Source: Herbidospora daliensis (GTDB lineage Bacteria > Actinomycetota > Actinomycetes > Streptosporangiales > Streptosporangiaceae). From it: a stretch of DNA of 64,000 bases. Position 1 is the stretch's first letter, and each line of letters starts with the position of its first letter. This document shows, piece after piece, positions 48,839 to 57,494 of the stretch. Under the pieces are notes generated by a model. That model did no database searches, was not told where the DNA came from, and saw nothing but the letters and a program-made list of their open reading frames with translations. The position numbers and the translations under genes were made by a program. Location of the stretch: positions 593,353 to 657,352 of the forward strand of contig NZ_BBXF01000003.1 in assembly GCF_001570585.1 (NCBI RefSeq). Direction: 5' to 3'.

Positions 48839-50929
48839 ATGAAGCGCAGACTCCTCGGCGCGATCGCCGCGGCGGCCGTCGCCGCGACGACGCTGACGCC
48901 GACGGCGGCGCACGCCGCCGACCCGGCCTACCAGGTGCTCGTCTTCTCCAAGACGGCGGGCTTCCGGCACGACTCGATCCCGCAGGGCATCGCGGCGATC
49001 CAGGCCATCGGCTCGGCCAACAACTTCACCGTCACCGCGACGGAGGACGCCGGCGCGTTCACCGCCGGCAACCTGGCCAACTTCAAGGCCGTCGTCTTCC
49101 TGAGCACCACGGGCGACGTGCTGAACGCAACCCAGCAGACCGCGTTCGAGAACTACGTCAACGGCGGCGGCGGCTACGTCGGCGTGCACGCGGCGGCCGA
49201 CACCGAGTACGACTGGTCGTACTACGGCAACCTCGTCGGCGCGTGGTTCCAGAGCCACCCGGCCATCCAGACGGCCACCATCCGCACCGAGGACCGCGCC
49301 CACGCGGCCACCGCCCACCTGGGCGGCACCTGGTCGCGATCTGACGAGTGGTATTCGTACCGCACGAACCCGAGAAACAGCGCGAAGATCCTGCAAAATC
49401 TCGACGAATCGAGTTACTCGGGTGGCGGGATGGGCGACCATCCCATCACCTGGTGCAAGAACGTGAACAACGGCCGCAGCTTCTACACCGGTCTGGGCCA
49501 CACCCAGTCGACCTACGGCGAGACCGCGTTCCGCACGCTGCTGCTCGGCGGCATCCGGTACGCGGCCGGCTGGGCCAAGCAGGACTGCCGCGTCGAGACC
49601 GGCTACACGCCGATCTACAACGGCTCCACCACCGGCTGGTCGCAGGCCGGACCGGGCAGCTTCACCAACTCCGACGCGACCCTGAAGTCGACCGGCGGCA
49701 TGGGCATGCTCTGGTACTCCGCCAAGGAGTACGGCTCGTACTCGCTGAAGCTCGACTGGAAGATGGACGGCGACGACAACTCCGGCATCTTCGTCGGCTT
49801 CCCGTCGTCCACCAACCCCCAGTCGGCCATCGACAACGGGTACGAGATCCAGATCGACGCCACCGACACCTCCGACAAGACGACGGGCTCGGTCTACGGC
49901 TTCAAGTCGGCCGACGTCGGCGCCCGCGACGCCGCACTCAACCCCCCGGGCGAGTGGAACGGCTACGAGATCCTCGTCGAGGGCGAGCGGCTGCGCGTCT
50001 ACCTGAACGGCCGCCTGATCAACGACTTCACCAACACCGTGGCCAACCGGTCGCTCGTCCAGGGCTACATCGGCATCCAGAACCACGGCACCGGTGACGA
50101 CGTGTCGTTCCGCAACATCCGCATCAAGGAGCTGAGCGGCAACCCGCCGCAGCAGCCGGCCACGATCGAGGCCGAGTCGTACACCTCGAACTCCGGGGTG
50201 CAGCCCGCCGGGCACGCCGCCGCCAGCGGCGGCACCACCGTCGGCTACATCGACAACGGCGACTGGGTCGGCTACAGCAACTTCTCCACCGCCGGGAAGA
50301 ACAGCTTCTCCGCCCGCGTCTCCTCGGGCGGCCCCGGCGGCACCATCACGATCCGGGCGGGCTCCCAGACCGGCACGGTGCTGGGCACGGTCAACGTGCC
50401 GAACACCGGCAGCTGGGACACCTTCCAGACCGTCACCACCTCGCTGAACAGCAACGCGTCGGGCCCGCTGTTCCTCACCTTCAGCGGCGGCTCCGGCGCC
50501 CTGCTCGACGTCGACACCATCACCCTGACCACCGGCAGCACGCCGACGCAGACCACGGTCCAGGGCGAGGCGGCGACGTCGCAGTCGGGCACCCAGATCG
50601 CCGCCCACGGCCCCGCCGTCGGCGGCCAGACCCTCGGCCACATCGACAACGGCGACTGGGCCGGCTACACCCAGGTCACCGCGAACGGGGCGACCCGCAT
50701 CACGGTGCGCTACAGCTCGGCCGGACCGGGCGGCCAGATCCAGGTCCGCGCGGGCTCGGCGACCGGCACCCAGATCGGGACGGTGACGATCCCGAACACC
50801 GGCAGCTGGGACACCTTCCAGAGCGTCTCGGCGAACCTGACGAGCTCGGCCTCCGGGGCGATCTTCCTGAGGTTCACGGGCGGCTCGGGCTCCCTGTTCG
50901 ACGTCGACCAGTTCACCATCGAGAAGTAA
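48839..50929 (+). CDS. Secreted ThuA / 3-keto-glycoside hydrolase with two CBM6
   Basis: 696 residues from the ATG at 48839 (GAGGCGGGAC just before). Signal peptide to about 26 (TPTAAHA-AD). ThuA-like glutamine-amidotransferase fold at about 29-245 (VLVFSKTAGFRHDSIPQGIAAI, GGGGYVGVHAAADTEYDW, MGDHPITWCK, FYTGLGHTQSTYGE). DUF1080 / 3-keto-disaccharide hydrolase domain at about 255-432 (YNGSTTGWSQAG, SYSLKLDWKMDGDDNSGIFVGFP, VYLNGRLINDF). Two CBM6 modules at about 440-565 and 575-696. ThuA and DUF1080 members act on 3-keto sugars, so this enzyme probably cleaves a polysaccharide oxidised by the dehydrogenase encoded 8 bp upstream. The glycan is unknown. Confidence 0.88.
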   Translation: MKRRLLGAIAAAAVAATTLTPTAAHAADPAYQVLVFSKTAGFRHDSIPQGIAAIQAIGSANNFTVTATEDAGAFTAGNLANFKAVVFLSTTGDVLNATQQTAFENYVNGGGGYVGVHAAADTEYDWSYYGNLVGAWFQSHPAIQTATIRTEDRAHAATAHLGGTWSRSDEWYSYRTNPRNSAKILQNLDESSYSGGGMGDHPITWCKNVNNGRSFYTGLGHTQSTYGETAFRTLLLGGIRYAAGWAKQDCRVETGYTPIYNGSTTGWSQAGPGSFTNSDATLKSTGGMGMLWYSAKEYGSYSLKLDWKMDGDDNSGIFVGFPSSTNPQSAIDNGYEIQIDATDTSDKTTGSVYGFKSADVGARDAALNPPGEWNGYEILVEGERLRVYLNGRLINDFTNTVANRSLVQGYIGIQNHGTGDDVSFRNIRIKELSGNPPQQPATIEAESYTSNSGVQPAGHAAASGGTTVGYIDNGDWVGYSNFSTAGKNSFSARVSSGGPGGTITIRAGSQTGTVLGTVNVPNTGSWDTFQTVTTSLNSNASGPLFLTFSGGSGALLDVDTITLTTGSTPTQTTVQGEAATSQSGTQIAAHGPAVGGQTLGHIDNGDWAGYTQVTANGATRITVRYSSAGPGGQIQVRAGSATGTQIGTVTIPNTGSWDTFQSVSANLTSSASGAIFLRFTGGSGSLFDVDQFTIEK

Positions 50930-50940
50930 CCGCACCACCC

Positions 50941-50976
50941 GAAGCCCCGGGCGCCGCGACGCGGCCCCGGGGCTTC
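50941..50976. terminator. Bidirectional terminator hairpin
   Basis: GAAGCCCCGGG (50941-50951) and CCCGGGGCTTC (50966-50976) form a perfect 11-bp stem with a 14-nt loop. It lies between the convergent hydrolase (plus) and phospholipase D-like (minus) genes, serving both directions. Confidence 0.75.
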
Positions 50977-50989
50977 CCCCGTTCTCCGT

Positions 50990-52954
50990 TCAGCGGGCGG
51001 GCGGGACCTCCACCTGGGTGAAGCGCCGGGTCTTCAGGTCGACGACGTCGAGTTTCGTGCCGACGATCGCGGCGGCCGCCTCGAACGAGCACGCGTCCCC
51101 GGAACGCACCTCACGGCAGCCGATCCGGTTGCCGTGGGCGACGAGGTAGCCGCCGCCCGAAGAGGTCTCGGCCGTGACGTTCACCCTGACCCGCGACCCG
51201 TCGCCCACCCGGCCGGTCCGGATGGAGACCAGGGCCGGCGGGCGGTTCTTCTGCCAGTCGTAGCGGGCGCCGTCGCGCGAATACCGCCACTGCTTGTCGA
51301 GGAACTCGGCCTTGAGGTGCGCGACCGCGGCCGCGTCCTCGACGAAGTAGCCGGCGTCGAGGTGGAAGGACGGGTAGACGTTCTTGGAGCCGATGTAGAA
51401 GATCTGGTCGTCCACCACGATCACCTTGCTGTGCAGGGCGTAGGCGCACTTGGTGTTCTTCTTGTCGCAGTTCTCGCCCTTGCCGGTCTCGCCCTTCCAC
51501 TGCGGCTCGTCGCTGCTGCGCATCGCCGCGTACTGGAGGGTGTCGAGCATGACGGCCTCGGCCTCCTGGCGGCCCCCCGCCTGCAGGGCGATGCGTCTGC
51601 GCAGCAGGTCGGTGAAGTGGCGCAGATCGTCGGTCGTGGACTCCTGGCTGCCCGGCGTGGAGACGACGACGCGGACCTTCACGCCCTGGATCATCCTGGC
51701 GGCGAGCGCGTCGAGCAGGCGCAGGTCGCCGAGCGGCTGGACGGCCTTCAGCGGGCCCCTGATGGACGCGCACCACCCGTAGAGGTCCTGCTGGGAGAAG
51801 ACGGTCGAGCGGGTGGCGGAGGCCACCATCTCCCGGAGCGCGGTCTCCTCGGGGTTGACGGTCTGGTAGTCGCGGTCGAAGTTGACCACGTCCTCGTCGG
51901 CGAAGCTCCTGGTGCACTTGGCGTCGTCGGGGTCCCTGAGCTCGGACAACGTGTAATCCGATCGGCTGTCCTCGTCCTGGACGCCGACCCCGAGGCCGCC
52001 GACCATCAGCATGTCGAGGTCGCCCGCCTGTTCGGCGGCGGGGGTGGGCAGCCGGGCGACGCAGTCGCGGAACCTCGGCCACACCCACGAGCCGGTGAGC
52101 GCGCCCAGGTTCAGGTCGTTGCGGTTGGCGCAGGTCCATTCCCAGATGCGGTCGATGTAGTCGGCCGCCGACCTGGCCGCGGGCCCCCGGACCGCCATCA
52201 TCACGTCGGTGACGGGGTTGGGGCCCTCGATGTAGCCCCGGGCGAACGGGTTGACCCCGCCGGTGATGATGGTGCGCCCGTCGACGACGATCAGCTTGGA
52301 GTGGTTCCAGGAGGGCGTGAAGCCGCCGACCGGGACGAGCGGGGCGCCCGCGTACGAGGTGGTCATCGTCGCCACCTGGAACACGACGTTGGCCGAGGCC
52401 CTCGGGCCGAGGGTCTTCTTCACCTGGTCGTCGAGCCACCTCTGCGGGTTGCCGGCCAGGCTCAGCACCGGCGCGCCCACCAGCATCCGGAAAGTGATCT
52501 TCGTCGGCGACCGCAGCGCCGCCCTCTTCAGCCCCATCACGATGGCGTCGAAGAAGTCCCCATCAGGGAAGGTCTCGCATGGCGAGCCGGGCACGCTCGG
52601 GCAGCCGAGCGCGGTGATGTCGACCGTGCTCGTGGCCTCGCCGATGTTGTCCCTGATCTTGGCGAGGAGCCGTTTGGTGCCCGGCCGCCCGCCCAGCGAA
52701 TCGGTCGGCACGCACGGGTTGACCCCCCAGCAGTCGGGGGTCTGCAACAACCAGCTGCCCGCCGAGTCGTCGAGCCGGTTGCCGCTCGTGCGTTCCCAGA
52801 CGTGGCCTTCCAGGCCGGGCGACACGTGCCTGACGGCCCGCTCGATCCGGTCGAGATAGGGCGTCGGCGTGGTCGACGACGACGCCGGAGAGGACGGGAC
52901 GGCGGCGGCCGCGGCCACCACCATGCCGATCATGGCCATTCTCATGAACGCCAC
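50990..52954 (-). CDS. Secreted phospholipase D-like protein
   Basis: 654 residues from the GTG at 52954; the ATG at 52945 is an equal option. A signal peptide covers about 1-25. Two HKD motifs define the PLD superfamily: HSKLIVVD near 218 with GGVNP after it, and HSKVIVVD near 507 followed by YIGSKN. Both copies are complete, so a bilobed active site is expected. Eight or more cysteines suggest disulphides in a secreted enzyme. Substrates in the superfamily include phospholipids, cardiolipin and DNA; none can be chosen here. The last 80 residues are an extra beta domain ending in SFEAAAAIVGTKLDVVDLKTRRF. Confidence 0.86.
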   Translation of the reverse strand: MAFMRMAMIGMVVAAAAAVPSSPASSSTTPTPYLDRIERAVRHVSPGLEGHVWERTSGNRLDDSAGSWLLQTPDCWGVNPCVPTDSLGGRPGTKRLLAKIRDNIGEATSTVDITALGCPSVPGSPCETFPDGDFFDAIVMGLKRAALRSPTKITFRMLVGAPVLSLAGNPQRWLDDQVKKTLGPRASANVVFQVATMTTSYAGAPLVPVGGFTPSWNHSKLIVVDGRTIITGGVNPFARGYIEGPNPVTDVMMAVRGPAARSAADYIDRIWEWTCANRNDLNLGALTGSWVWPRFRDCVARLPTPAAEQAGDLDMLMVGGLGVGVQDEDSRSDYTLSELRDPDDAKCTRSFADEDVVNFDRDYQTVNPEETALREMVASATRSTVFSQQDLYGWCASIRGPLKAVQPLGDLRLLDALAARMIQGVKVRVVVSTPGSQESTTDDLRHFTDLLRRRIALQAGGRQEAEAVMLDTLQYAAMRSSDEPQWKGETGKGENCDKKNTKCAYALHSKVIVVDDQIFYIGSKNVYPSFHLDAGYFVEDAAAVAHLKAEFLDKQWRYSRDGARYDWQKNRPPALVSIRTGRVGDGSRVRVNVTAETSSGGGYLVAHGNRIGCREVRSGDACSFEAAAAIVGTKLDVVDLKTRRFTQVEVPPAR

Positions 52955-53010
52955 TCAACCCGGGCGGCCCGCCTCCGCGGCGGCGGGCCACACCGGGCCA
53001 AGGTAAAGCG

Positions 53011-54927
53011 TCAGAACCCGCAGAGCTCGGCGAGCGACTTGTCCTCGGTCGCCTGGGAGTTCGGCGTCGGTGTCAGGGTCGGCTTGGCCGCCGTCGGGGT
53101 CGGGCTCGGGCCGGCGCCCGAGGCCGACGGGTTGGGGCCGCTCGGGGAGGCCGTCACGCCCGCCTGGACGGGGGCCGCCGCGCCGTTGGACTTGCGGATG
53201 GCCGTGAGGACCATCTTCTTGATCTTCTCCCAGTCGGCGCTGCCCGGCCAGATCTGCGGGGGCACGAACTGGGTGCTGGTGATCTTGGCGTCCTTCACCT
53301 TCATGCCGAGCGTCACCAGGTGCTCCAGCAGGGGGCGAGGGATGTCGGTGCGGAACAGCCGCTTCGCCGCCTGGACGATCTTCGTGAAGTTGGCCAGCAC
53401 GACCGGGGGCGACGCCTGCTGGGCCAGCGCGCCGATCACGCAGCGCTGGCGGCCCATGCGGGAGAAGTCGTCGCTGCCGACGCGGGAGCGGCCGTACCAG
53501 AGGACCTGCTCGCCGTTCAGGACCCGCTTGCCCGCCTTGATGGTGCCGGCGGTGCCGTAGACGCCGCCGTACTTGATGTCGGTCTGTACGTTGATCTCCA
53601 GGCCGCCGATGGCGTCCACGAGGGCGGCGAAGCCGTACATGTCGACCATGGCGTAGTAGTCGACGTGGATGCCGAGCGTGGTGCTGATCGCGTCCTTCAG
53701 CGCCGTGGGGCCGCGCACGCCCAGGTTGGGGTAGTCCTCGGCGTACTGCCAGACCTCGTTCAGCAGGCCGCCGTTGGGCAGTTCGGCGCGGAAGCCGTTC
53801 GGGAACTGCCGGTTGAGCGGGCTGTTCTTGCTGAAGTGGACGTGCTGGAGGTTGCGCGGCAGCGCGAACAGGATCGTGTTGCCGGTCTGCACGTTGACGC
53901 TGGCCACCTGCATCGAGTCGGTGCGCACGCCCATCCGGTTGCCGGCCGCGTCACCGCCGATGAGCAGGAAGTTGACCCGCTTCTTGCCGTTCCACGGGTC
54001 GGCCGCCTTGATGGGCACGGCCTGCGGGTTCGTGCTGTCGTGGTCGCTGGGGAAGTTCTCCAGCAGGTCCTGCGCCGCGTTGACCGTCGTCGCGGCGAAC
54101 GCGAACGGCGCCATGACGGCCACGCACAACGCGCCCACCACGACGCCCGACACGATCTGGCCCCGCTGCGGCAGCCGGTCGGGCTGCAACGAGACGTAGG
54201 ACATCAGCACCAGCCCGAACCACGCCAGCGCGAGCACCGCCGAGCCGACCAGGACGGTCGTGAGCGTGCTCTCGCGGACGGCCGAGCCGACGTCGCCGAG
54301 GATGCCGATGCCGAACACGACGGCCGCCACGAGGATGAGCCCGAACGTGCCGAGGAAGGCGTAGCCCATCTTCCGCCGCCCGCTGCGCAGGTGCGCGGCG
54401 CCCGGCACGATCGCCGACAGGGCGGTCCAGCCGATGACGCCGCCGGTGGTCAGCGGACGCCCGAACTTCGGCGCCCGGCCGCCCTTGGCGGGACCGCGCG
54501 GCGGCAGGGGAGCGGGCCTGCGGGGCGGACCCGGCCGGGTCACCTCGTCGTCGGCGATGCGCTGCTCGGCGGGCGGGCCCTGCACGGCGGGCGGCGGCGT
54601 GAACTGCGGCCCGCTTGAGTTCGGCGGGGCGCCCACGTGCACGCCCCCGCTCGGGGCGCCCGAGTGCACGACCAGGTCGGGCCGGACGGAGGCCGCCGGT
54701 CCCGCGTTCTTGGGGACCGGGTCGGGCTGCGGCCCGGCGGTCTTCGGGATCGCGGCGAATGATCCGGTCTGCGGGGGTTCCGACGGTACAGACGCTTCTG
54801 CGGGCATCTGCTGTTCTTCGTATGTTTCGTCGGCTACGCCGCCGGGGAAGTCCTCGGACGACTTCTGGGGGCGCTTACGGGTGCGTCTCTGACGTGACTC
54901 GTCACCCGCGGCTCCCCCACGACCCAT
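53011..54927 (-). CDS. LytR-CpsA-Psr (LCP) family protein
   Basis: 638 residues. A long, Pro-rich cytoplasmic N-terminus (1-150) precedes four membrane helices (about 160-275), then an extracytoplasmic LCP domain (about 310-540). The domain has the conserved GGDAAGNRMGVRTDSMQVASVN, with the RTD that holds the polyprenyl phosphate, and YGRSRVGSDDFSRMGRQ. A Ser/Thr/Pro tail ends in CGF. LCP enzymes transfer glycopolymers from undecaprenyl pyrophosphate to peptidoglycan. The extra membrane helices are more than the single one usual in LytR. It may attach teichoic- or nonulosonate-type polymers made in this strain. GAGGAG lies 10 nt before the ATG. Confidence 0.87.
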   Translation of the reverse strand: MGRGGAAGDESRQRRTRKRPQKSSEDFPGGVADETYEEQQMPAEASVPSEPPQTGSFAAIPKTAGPQPDPVPKNAGPAASVRPDLVVHSGAPSGGVHVGAPPNSSGPQFTPPPAVQGPPAEQRIADDEVTRPGPPRRPAPLPPRGPAKGGRAPKFGRPLTTGGVIGWTALSAIVPGAAHLRSGRRKMGYAFLGTFGLILVAAVVFGIGILGDVGSAVRESTLTTVLVGSAVLALAWFGLVLMSYVSLQPDRLPQRGQIVSGVVVGALCVAVMAPFAFAATTVNAAQDLLENFPSDHDSTNPQAVPIKAADPWNGKKRVNFLLIGGDAAGNRMGVRTDSMQVASVNVQTGNTILFALPRNLQHVHFSKNSPLNRQFPNGFRAELPNGGLLNEVWQYAEDYPNLGVRGPTALKDAISTTLGIHVDYYAMVDMYGFAALVDAIGGLEINVQTDIKYGGVYGTAGTIKAGKRVLNGEQVLWYGRSRVGSDDFSRMGRQRCVIGALAQQASPPVVLANFTKIVQAAKRLFRTDIPRPLLEHLVTLGMKVKDAKITSTQFVPPQIWPGSADWEKIKKMVLTAIRKSNGAAAPVQAGVTASPSGPNPSASGAGPSPTPTAAKPTLTPTPNSQATEDKSLAELCGF

Positions 54928-55015
54928 GGTCGACCGCTCCTCTGCTCGTTGTTGCCCGTGCGATGCCCAGGGATTCTAGCCCTCAAATCTGGACAACACT
55001 GAACACATCCGGAAA

Positions 55016-55042
55016 GAAGGCCTTGTCTACGAGACGGCCTTC
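55016..55042 (-). terminator. Weak hairpin at the metallopeptidase stop codon
   Basis: GAAGGCC (55016-55022) pairs with GGCCTTC (55036-55042) over a 13-nt loop that contains the stop codon of the metallopeptidase gene. It could reduce read-through toward the LCP gene. Seven base pairs and no U-run make it a modest candidate. Confidence 0.35.
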
Positions 55043-56337
55043 GCGGGCATCGCCCACGTGTTGCACTGGTACGCCTGCTGCTTCTGCCACCCCTGCCGGA
55101 ACCACACGCCGTTGTTCCCCGGCGATCCGTGGTCACGCGGCCATCCCGGGTGGTCGCCGAGGTTGCCCCAGAACGTGAACAGGTCGTTGCGCCGCGCCGC
55201 CGGGACCGGATAGCTCGCCGCGACCGAGCGCATGAACATGCCGGCGAAGCAGTTCGCCTGGAGTTCGAGCCGCCGGCTCAGCGCCAGCCGCTGACCCTCC
55301 GACCCGGAGGCGAGGCTGCGCTCCCAGCGGGCCTGCGACAGGCCGGTGAGCTGCTGGACGTGGTGGCCGTACTCGTGGCCCATCATCGCCGTGTAGGCGC
55401 CGTGCCACGACGACATGCGCGCGTAGCCGACCGAGCCGCCGTTGCCGTTGGCCATGGCCTTGGTGGAGGCGTACACCGACATGGTGCGCGGGCAGTAGTA
55501 GGGCGCCGCGCTGTTCGCCTGCGGGAAGTCGCCGCACGGCCCCCGGCCCTTGCCCGAGGCGATGACCCACTTCGGCGGCTCGAACGGGATGCCGACCTTC
55601 TCCAGCGTCGCCTTCCACGCCCGGTCCATGCACGTGGCCGTCTTCAGGATGTGCGCCTTGATCTGCCTGTGGTCGAACACGTTCGCCCGCCCGCCCGGAC
55701 AGCGGGTGCGCGGCAGCGCGCCGGCCGTGTAGACCGTGTTCTCCTTCAGCGACCTGTTGAGCGGCGCCTTCTGTTCCTGTACGGGCCGACGCTCCTGCCG
55801 CTGAGGTTCGCGCACCGTCCGGCTCCCGTCGCCCGACGACGTGACGACCGCCGACTCGCTGTCCGGCCGCTCGGCGACCGACGCCCCGAGCACGACCACC
55901 ACGAACCCCACGGCGACCAGCCCGAGGATCCCCCCGATGATCGGCCCCGCGCTCGACTTCCGTCGAGGCTGCCAGTGCGGCGGCATCTGCCGCGGCGGCC
56001 CATAGGGCCCCGCGGGCGCGGGCCGCATCCCGGGCGGAAAATGCGGCTGCCGCGAGGGCGGACCGGGCGGACCCGAGTGCCCGTTCGGTCCCGGATGTGA
56101 AGGCGGTCCCGGATGTCCATACGGGGCTGGGTGTCCCTGGTTTCCGGAGCCGTCCAGGGGTGCCGGGCGGCTCGGGGCGCGCGGGGGAGCGGGGTGGCCC
56201 GGCGGGGGCGGTGGCGGGGCGGCTCGGGGGGCCGGCTGGGCCGGGGGAGGGGGTGCAGGGTACCCCGGTAAGGGCGGCCGCGGGCCGCCTGGACCGTATG
56301 GGTGACGCCCGGGAGCCGGTGGATACGGCTGCCCCAT
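55027..56337 (-). CDS. Membrane-anchored neutral zinc metallopeptidase (PF04228 type)
   Basis: 436 residues. The first 125 residues are a Pro/Gly/His-rich low-complexity cytoplasmic segment, followed by one membrane helix (GPIIGGILGLVAVGFVVVVLG). The catalytic domain outside the membrane has the zinc site HEYGHHVQQ (about 319-324 for HEXXH) and the downstream Glu in RRLELQANCFAG. CPRTMSVYAS and the C-terminal CNTWAMP add cysteines. The family (YpfJ-like) is widespread but its substrates are unknown. It diverges from a LysR gene across 153 bp. The low-complexity N-terminus resembles that of actinobacterial proteins involved in membrane or septum scaffolding, though no partner is implied. Confidence 0.85.
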   Translation of the reverse strand: MGQPYPPAPGRHPYGPGGPRPPLPGYPAPPPPAQPAPRAAPPPPPPGHPAPPRAPSRPAPLDGSGNQGHPAPYGHPGPPSHPGPNGHSGPPGPPSRQPHFPPGMRPAPAGPYGPPRQMPPHWQPRRKSSAGPIIGGILGLVAVGFVVVVLGASVAERPDSESAVVTSSGDGSRTVREPQRQERRPVQEQKAPLNRSLKENTVYTAGALPRTRCPGGRANVFDHRQIKAHILKTATCMDRAWKATLEKVGIPFEPPKWVIASGKGRGPCGDFPQANSAAPYYCPRTMSVYASTKAMANGNGGSVGYARMSSWHGAYTAMMGHEYGHHVQQLTGLSQARWERSLASGSEGQRLALSRRLELQANCFAGMFMRSVAASYPVPAARRNDLFTFWGNLGDHPGWPRDHGSPGNNGVWFRQGWQKQQAYQCNTWAMPAKAVS

Positions 56338-56490
56338 CTCTTCGACCCCCTTGGTTGGAGATTGGGCAGAACAATACTGATTTCACACTCGTCACGGATG
56401 TAGCACTGATCGCGCACGGGCCGTAATCATGCGAGGTGATCTCTGCGATGTTCCGGATTCGGACGGCTCGTCTGCCCTAGCGTCTTTGGC

Positions 56491-57360
56491 ATGAATCTGC
56501 AACAGCTCCGCTATGTGGTAGCCACCGCAGAGCACCGCACCATGACCGACGCCGCACGGTCCCTCTACATCGCGCAGCCCGCGTTATCCCGCGCGATCCG
56601 GGACCTCGAACGGGAACTCGGCATGACCCTCTTCGCGCGTTCCGGGCGGGGAGTGGTCGTGACCGCGCAGGGGCGGCGGGTCGTCAAGCTCGCCCGGGAG
56701 GCGCTCGACGCCGTCCGGGAGATCGAGGCGCTGGCGACCCAGTCGCACACGGCGGGAGCCGAACTGCGCATCGCGTCGACGCCGAGCCTCGAACCGGGGC
56801 TCGCGGGTCGCCTGCTGCCCGCCTACGTGGCGGAGCATCCGGGGATCCGCGTGCACATCGTCCGCTGCGACGGGCGGGACAGCGTCGTCACCGCCGTCCG
56901 CGAGCAGCGGGCCGACCTCGGGCTGACCGACCTGCCGGTGCCCACCGACCTGGTCAGCCATCCGCTGGAGCGGCAGGAGATCGTGCTGATCTCCCCGCCC
57001 GGTCTCGACCTGCCCGATCCGGTGCCGATGAGCAGGCTCAACGGCATGCGGCTGGTGCTGCCCGGCCAGGGCAGCCCGCGCCGCCGGGAGTTCGACCAGA
57101 TCTTCGCCTCGTACGGCGTCCGGCCCATCCCCGCGCTGGAGTCGGACGAGCGGGCCCGGTGGCTGCCCGCCGTGCGTGAAGGTCAGGCCTCGCTCCTGTG
57201 GTATCGCGGCATGGCCGAGCAGGCGGCCCGCGCCGGCCTGGTCGTGCGGTCGCTCGACCCCGCCCCCAGGAAGATCATCGCGATCGTGCACGCCCGCAAA
57301 CGGCTGCCCGCGACCGCGCAGGACTTCGTGACCCTGGCAGAAGGAGGATCCGCCGCCTAA
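56491..57360 (+). CDS. LysR-family transcriptional regulator
   Basis: 289 residues. Standard winged helix at the N-terminus (MNLQQLRYVVATAEHRTMTDAARSLYIAQPALSRAIRDLERELGMTLFARSGRGVVVTAQG) and a periplasmic-binding-like effector domain (LRIASTPSLEPGLAGRLLPAYVAEHPGIRVHIVRCDGRDSVVTAVREQRADLGLTDLPV). LysR proteins usually regulate a divergent gene; here that is the zinc metallopeptidase. An ATC-N9-GAT dyad near 56427-56441 is a possible binding site. The decamer CCGGATTCGG occurs just before the gene (56453-56462) and just after it (57389-57398). Effector unknown. Confidence 0.9.
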   Translation: MNLQQLRYVVATAEHRTMTDAARSLYIAQPALSRAIRDLERELGMTLFARSGRGVVVTAQGRRVVKLAREALDAVREIEALATQSHTAGAELRIASTPSLEPGLAGRLLPAYVAEHPGIRVHIVRCDGRDSVVTAVREQRADLGLTDLPVPTDLVSHPLERQEIVLISPPGLDLPDPVPMSRLNGMRLVLPGQGSPRRREFDQIFASYGVRPIPALESDERARWLPAVREGQASLLWYRGMAEQAARAGLVVRSLDPAPRKIIAIVHARKRLPATAQDFVTLAEGGSAA

Positions 57361-57494
57361 TTGCTTGGACCGTTCCAAATCCGACATGCCGGATTCGGGG
57401 CCGGATCTGTGGGGGCACTTCTGGATCGGCCATTTCCCGAAGCGTTCCCTCGTCCCGGCAGACGCGGAGAAGGCGCGGAGTAGGCTCGCTGACG

